Positions 8,524-11,995 of a DNA stretch of 11,995 nt are shown one piece after another; position 1 is the first letter of the stretch, and the number at the start of each line of letters is the position of its first letter. This DNA comes from Pseudomonadota bacterium (GTDB lineage Bacteria; Pseudomonadota; Alphaproteobacteria; Caulobacterales; Caulobacteraceae), in the NCBI GenBank assembly GCA_023445705.1, contig JAEXKM010000457.1:1-11995 (forward strand), written 5' to 3'. Below the pieces are notes generated by a model. That model had not been told where the DNA came from. It was given only the letters and a program-made list of their open reading frames with translations, and made no database searches. Made by a program: the position numbers and the translations under genes.

Positions 8524-9704
8524 CCTTGCCACGACGCGTCAGCGTATTGGGTTCAACCGGCTCGGTCGGGGTGTCGACCCTTGACCTGTTGGACAAGGCT
8601 GGGGCCGAGGTCGAAGTCACCGCCCTGACCGCGGGGCGCAATGTCGACAGGCTGGTCGAGCAGGCGCTGCGCTGGCGTCCGCGCCTTGCTGTGATCGAGG
8701 ATGAGGCCAAGCATCCGGAGTTGCGCGACCGCCTGAAAGGCTCTGGCGTCGAGACCGCCTGTGGCGCAGAGGCGGTCGCCGGCGCGGCCGCCGAAGAGGC
8801 GCAGTGGGTGATGTCGGCCATCGTCGGCTTCGCCGGGCTCGCCCCGACCCTGGCCGCTGCGAAGGCTGGTGCGGTCGTCGCGCTTGCGAACAAGGAAAGC
8901 CTGGTCTGCGCGGGTCCTTCGCTGCTCCGTACCGCAAAGTTCGCCGGCGGCGCTGTGATTCCCGTCGATTCCGAGCATTCGGCGATCTTCCAGGTGCTGG
9001 ACCCCGCAAACGCGCAACATGTGTCGCGGCTGATCCTGACCGCATCGGGCGGGCCATTCCGCAGTTGGACCCTGGAGCAGATGGCGCATGCGACGCCAGA
9101 GCAGGCCGTGGCCCATCCCAAGTGGGACATGGGCATAAAGATCTCGGTCGACTCTGCGACGATGATGAACAAGGGCCTTGAGATGATCGAGGCGGCCTAT
9201 CTCTTCGCCATGCCGGCTGAGCGGGTGGACGTGCTGGTGCACCCGCAGTCCATCATTCACAGCCTGGTCGAGTACGCCGACGGGTCGACATTGGCCCAGC
9301 TTGGTCCCCCGGACATGCGCACGCCGATCGCTTGTGCGTTCGCATGGCCCGACCGGCTTCCCTGGCCGGCGCCGAAGCTCGATTTGGCGGCCGCGGGTCA
9401 ATTGACCTTCGAAGAACCCGACCTGCGCCGTTTTCCCGCCTTGAAGATCGCCAAAGAAGCATTGGCGGCCGGCGGGGTCGCGCCCGCGGTGATGAACGCT
9501 GCAAACGAGGTCGCTGTGGCCGCATTTCTTGACCGGAAGATCGGGTTTCTCGATATTGCCGCCACGGTGGCTGAGACGCTCGAACGCGTCGACACGCAAG
9601 GCCTGGTCACGGGGGACGCAGGCGACACGCTCGAAAACGCCCGGCTGACCGATAAGACGGCGCGCGGCGTCGCCGGCGAGGTCGTCGCAGGACGCAGCCG
9701 CTAG
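8511..9704 (+). CDS. dxr: 1-deoxy-D-xylulose-5-phosphate reductoisomerase
   Basis: Dxr converts DXP to 2-C-methyl-D-erythritol 4-phosphate with NADPH and a divalent metal, the committed step of the MEP isoprenoid pathway; it is the fosmidomycin target. The 397-residue length is normal. GSTGSVG (residues 14-20) is the NADPH-binding loop, ALANKESL follows, and the metal ligands are Asp153 and Glu155 in PVDSEHSA plus Glu224 in VDSATMMNKGLE (E. coli D150, E152, E231). The spacing is about 10 residues shorter than in E. coli because a loop after the first pair is trimmed. TASGGPFR and PQSIIHSLVEY are intact. The ATG at 8511 overlaps the cdsA end by 13 bases. The frame is open to 8367, but that extension reads through cdsA and has no family character. 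Its product feeds the isoprenoid chain that uppS uses. Confidence 0.97.
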   Translation: MGALTLPRRVSVLGSTGSVGVSTLDLLDKAGAEVEVTALTAGRNVDRLVEQALRWRPRLAVIEDEAKHPELRDRLKGSGVETACGAEAVAGAAAEEAQWVMSAIVGFAGLAPTLAAAKAGAVVALANKESLVCAGPSLLRTAKFAGGAVIPVDSEHSAIFQVLDPANAQHVSRLILTASGGPFRSWTLEQMAHATPEQAVAHPKWDMGIKISVDSATMMNKGLEMIEAAYLFAMPAERVDVLVHPQSIIHSLVEYADGSTLAQLGPPDMRTPIACAFAWPDRLPWPAPKLDLAAAGQLTFEEPDLRRFPALKIAKEALAAGGVAPAVMNAANEVAVAAFLDRKIGFLDIAATVAETLERVDTQGLVTGDAGDTLENARLTDKTARGVAGEVVAGRSR

Positions 9705-9710
9705 GGCTTC

Positions 9711-9715
9711 GGAGG
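9711..9715 (+). promoter_or_regulatory. Ribosome binding site for the TTG-started rseP gene
   Basis: GGAGG lies 10 bases before the TTG at 9726. The rseP frame has an in-frame TAG at 9702 (shared with the dxr stop region), and no ATG or GTG falls between that stop and 9726, so this site fixes TTG as the start. The spacing is a little long. Confidence 0.6.
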
Positions 9716-9725
9716 AACAACGCCC

Positions 9726-10943
9726 TTGCTCGATTTCATTCTCAACGCCGGCGTATTCGTGATCCCCTTCGTCCTGGTGCTGGGACTCGTGGTCACGATC
9801 CACGAGCTGGGCCACTTCCTGGCCGCCAAGATGTTTGGCGTCGCTATCGATCGATTCTCCATCGGCTTCGGACGATCCATCGCCTCCTGGACGGACCGCT
9901 CGGGTGTCGAATGGCGAATCGGCTGGATCCCGCTGGGCGGTTACGTCCGCTTCACCGGCGACGAGAACGCGTCGAGCGTTCCCGACGGCGAGGATCTGGA
10001 GGAGATGCGCCGCGCGATCGAGCGTCGTGAAGGCCGCGAGGCCGTCGGCCGCTACTTCCACTTCAAGCCTCTCTGGCAGCGCGCCATCGTGGTCGCTGCC
10101 GGTCCAATGGCGAACTTCGTGCTGGCTATAGCGCTCTTCGCCGCGCTGCTGATGGCCTTTGGGCAATACACGTTGCCGCCGAAAATTGCCGCCGTGCAGG
10201 CCGGAAGTCCCGCCGAACAGGCCGGGTTCCGTTCAGGCGACCTGATTGTGGAAGCCGATGGAAGGCCGATCAAAGGCTTCGACGAAGTTTCGGAAATCGT
10301 CCAGGTGCGCGCCAACGTGCCGATCGACTTCGTGGTCGAGCGGGCAGGGGCCCGCGTCGCCATTACCGCCACCCCCGCGTGGGTCGAGCGCAATGACGAG
10401 GTGGCCGGCAAGCGTCGACAGGGCCAGTTGGGGATCACCCCGGCGCAATCTGCGAAGGACTTTGTCCACGTCAGCTACAACCCGCTCCAGGCGGTGCAGG
10501 GCGGCGTGGAGCGGACCTGGCGGACGCTGGAGACGACGGTCTACTACCTCGGGCGCATGGTCACCGGGCAGGTTTCGCCAGATCAACTGAGCGGACCGCT
10601 GGGAATCGCGCGAATCTCGGGCAAGGTGGCGCAGGCGGGAGCCGAGGGCGCGCCGGACCTGGGAAGCATGATCCTGGGCGGCGGCGTGAATCTCCTGCAA
10701 CTGGCGGCCTTCGTCTCGGTGAGTATCGGCTTCATGAATTTGCTGCCGATTCCCGTTCTGGATGGGGGCCATCTGCTGTTCTACGCCTATGAGGCCGTGG
10801 CGCGCAGACCGCTGGCCGCCAGGGTGCAGGCGGCGGGCTATCGTGTGGGGCTTGCGCTGCTGTTGGGATTGATGTTGTTCGCGACTTGGAACGATCTGCA
10901 GCAACTGCGTGTGTTCAAATTTCTCGGCGGCGTCCTTTCCTGA
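9726..10943 (+). CDS. rseP: RIP-type zinc metalloprotease RseP (MmpA-like site-2 protease)
   Basis: This inner-membrane protease cuts membrane-spanning substrates within the bilayer. In E. coli RseP cleaves RseA to release sigma-E; the Caulobacter homologue MmpA clears the membrane stub of the polarity protein PodJ. The 405-residue protein has an N-terminal membrane helix carrying HELGH (residues 26-30; zinc ligands His26 and His30, catalytic Glu27). A second helix is near 120-145. A single PDZ domain lies about 150-220 (AGSPAEQAGFRSGD). The third helix region has NLLPIPVLDGGH with zinc ligand Asp346, and a last helix is near 372-388. E. coli RseP has two PDZ domains and about 450 residues, so this is the shorter single-PDZ form. 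It starts with TTG. It sits 21 bases after dxr and 29 bases before bamA, a common arrangement. Confidence 0.97.
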   Translation: MLDFILNAGVFVIPFVLVLGLVVTIHELGHFLAAKMFGVAIDRFSIGFGRSIASWTDRSGVEWRIGWIPLGGYVRFTGDENASSVPDGEDLEEMRRAIERREGREAVGRYFHFKPLWQRAIVVAAGPMANFVLAIALFAALLMAFGQYTLPPKIAAVQAGSPAEQAGFRSGDLIVEADGRPIKGFDEVSEIVQVRANVPIDFVVERAGARVAITATPAWVERNDEVAGKRRQGQLGITPAQSAKDFVHVSYNPLQAVQGGVERTWRTLETTVYYLGRMVTGQVSPDQLSGPLGIARISGKVAQAGAEGAPDLGSMILGGGVNLLQLAAFVSVSIGFMNLLPIPVLDGGHLLFYAYEAVARRPLAARVQAAGYRVGLALLLGLMLFATWNDLQQLRVFKFLGGVLS

Positions 10944-10972
10944 CCCGCTCCTTTCCGTTGACGGCTGATACG

Positions 10973-11995
10973 ATGCAAAGAACCCGCGCCCGACGCGCCG
11001 CGCTCGCCTCCGGCCTCGCCCTGCTGATGGGCTCGACCGCGCTTGTGGCGCCAGGCGTCGTCCTGGCGCAGGAGGCGACGCCGACCCAGCCGCCCGAAGC
11101 TTCGCCAGAGGCTGCGGCCGCCGCTGCGGTAGGCCAGCAGTCCGGCGTCGTCCAGCGCATCATCGTGCGCGGCAACGAGCGCATCGAGCAGTCGACCATC
11201 CTGTCCTACCTGCCGATTCAGCCGGGCGAGACGCTCGACCCTGAAAAGGCCGACCTGGCGTTGAAGACGCTGTTCCGCACCGACCTGTTCGCGGACGTGA
11301 AGATCGACCTCCAAGGGTCGGACATGATCGTGACGGTCACTGAGAACCCGATCATCAACAAGGTGGTGTTCGAGGGAAATTCGGGCCTCAAGGAAGACAA
11401 GCTGCGCGACGAGGTCACCGTGCGCCCGCGCGGCATCTTCACCCGCGCCAAGGTCCAGCAGGACGTTCAGCGCATCGTCGAACTCTATCGTCGCTCCGGC
11501 CGTATCTCGGCGACGGTGACGCCGAAGATCGTCGAGCTGCCTCAGAAGCGCGTCGACCTGATCTTCGAGATCAACGAAGGCCCCAAGAGCGGGGTGCTGC
11601 GGGTCAACTTCCTCGGCAACAAGGAGTTCTCGGATAACGACCTGCGCGATGTCGTCGTGACCGAGCAGTCGAGCTGGTACAAGTTCTTCTCGTCCAACGC
11701 GAACTACGACCCGGACCGCCTCGAGTACGACAAGGAGCAGCTCCGGAAGCACTATCGCAACCGCGGCTTCTATGACTTCCGCGTGGTGTCGGCCGTGGCC
11801 GAACTGGCTCCGGACAAGAATGGCTTCGTCATCACCTACACCCTCGACGAGGGGCAGGAGTACCGCTTCGGCAAGGTGACGGTCGAAACCGAGCTGCAGA
11901 AGCTCGACAAGAATCTCCTCCAGCAACTCGTGCCGATCCGCAGCGGTGAGATCTATCAGGACGAGCGCATCGAGGCGGCGACCGACACCCTGACC
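10973..11995 (+). CDS. bamA: Outer membrane protein assembly factor BamA (3'-truncated by window edge)
   Basis: BamA is the Omp85-family core of the BAM complex that folds and inserts β-barrel proteins into the outer membrane. Only the first 341 codons are in the window; the C-terminal barrel lies beyond the right edge. Residues 1-32 look like a signal peptide, with an Arg-rich start, a hydrophobic core and cleavage near VLA-QE. An Ala/Pro/Glu-rich linker (33-57) follows. POTRA repeats are visible at about 60-125 (VQRIIVRGNERI start), 127-204 (INKVVFEGNSGL) and 206-294 (SGVLRVNFLGNKEF), and a fourth begins near 296 (YRFGKVTVE). The ATG at 10973 gives the signal peptide directly; an in-frame TTG at 10958 would add five residues. 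No strong ribosome site is seen, which suggests coupling to rseP 29 bases upstream. Confidence 0.96.
   Translation, partial: MQRTRARRAALASGLALLMGSTALVAPGVVLAQEATPTQPPEASPEAAAAAAVGQQSGVVQRIIVRGNERIEQSTILSYLPIQPGETLDPEKADLALKTLFRTDLFADVKIDLQGSDMIVTVTENPIINKVVFEGNSGLKEDKLRDEVTVRPRGIFTRAKVQQDVQRIVELYRRSGRISATVTPKIVELPQKRVDLIFEINEGPKSGVLRVNFLGNKEFSDNDLRDVVVTEQSSWYKFFSSNANYDPDRLEYDKEQLRKHYRNRGFYDFRVVSAVAELAPDKNGFVITYTLDEGQEYRFGKVTVETELQKLDKNLLQQLVPIRSGEIYQDERIEAATDTLT

Noticed and set aside
8553..10166. Long minus-strand open frame of 537 codons across dxr and rseP
   Set aside because: It is antisense to two unmistakable genes, its protein is low-complexity His/Arg/Gly-rich with no recognisable domain, and such mirror frames are expected from third-position GC bias.
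10958..10980. TTGACG before bamA as a Caulobacter-type -35
   Set aside because: A matching -10 at acceptable spacing would fall inside the bamA coding region and none is present.

Overview
The window is a conserved housekeeping stretch of a high-GC alphaproteobacterial chromosome. The gene order, the single-PDZ RseP/MmpA-type protease, the Ala/Pro/Glu-rich tail on ribosomal protein S2 and the strongly GC-biased third codon positions all point to the Caulobacterales (Caulobacter, Phenylobacterium or Brevundimonas type). The order is inferred from the sequence alone; no database was consulted. I see no mobile element, CRISPR array, phage gene, tRNA or rRNA, and no plausible undescribed multi-gene system.

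Layout: (1) 2-3142, the 3' ~90% of dnaE (replicative DNA polymerase III alpha subunit), cut by the left edge. (2) 3147-3389, a small gene on the opposite strand, convergent with dnaE, encoding an unrecognised 80-residue, probably exported, Pro/Ser/Tyr-rich basic protein. (3) 3390-3620, a 231-bp divergent regulatory region with a nested inverted repeat, a possible promoter and a structured rpsB leader. (4) 3621-6912, a translation and nucleotide block, rpsB-tsf-pyrH-frr, with strong hairpins in the rpsB-tsf and tsf-pyrH spacers. (5) 6948-10943, an envelope block, uppS-cdsA-dxr-rseP, the first three overlapping by a few bases. (6) 10973 to the right edge, the 5' part of bamA.

How the genes fit together: rpsB, tsf and frr serve ribosome assembly, elongation and recycling. 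pyrH makes UDP for RNA and for sugar-nucleotide precursors of the envelope. dxr commits carbon to isoprenoids, uppS turns isoprenoid precursors into the undecaprenyl carrier for peptidoglycan and polysaccharide, and cdsA makes CDP-diacylglycerol for phospholipids. rseP is an intramembrane protease used in envelope stress signalling and, in Caulobacter, in polarity-protein turnover. bamA is the core of the outer-membrane protein insertion machine. All genes from rpsB to bamA lie on the + strand with short spacers, so they probably form one long, internally punctuated transcription unit.

The parts worth a second look are mostly non-coding: the two mutually exclusive stems ahead of rpsB, the nested palindrome at the divergent promoter region, the three dyads between rpsB and tsf, and the 16-bp perfect hairpin after tsf that lacks a U-tract. 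The small convergent gene is the only protein-coding novelty.
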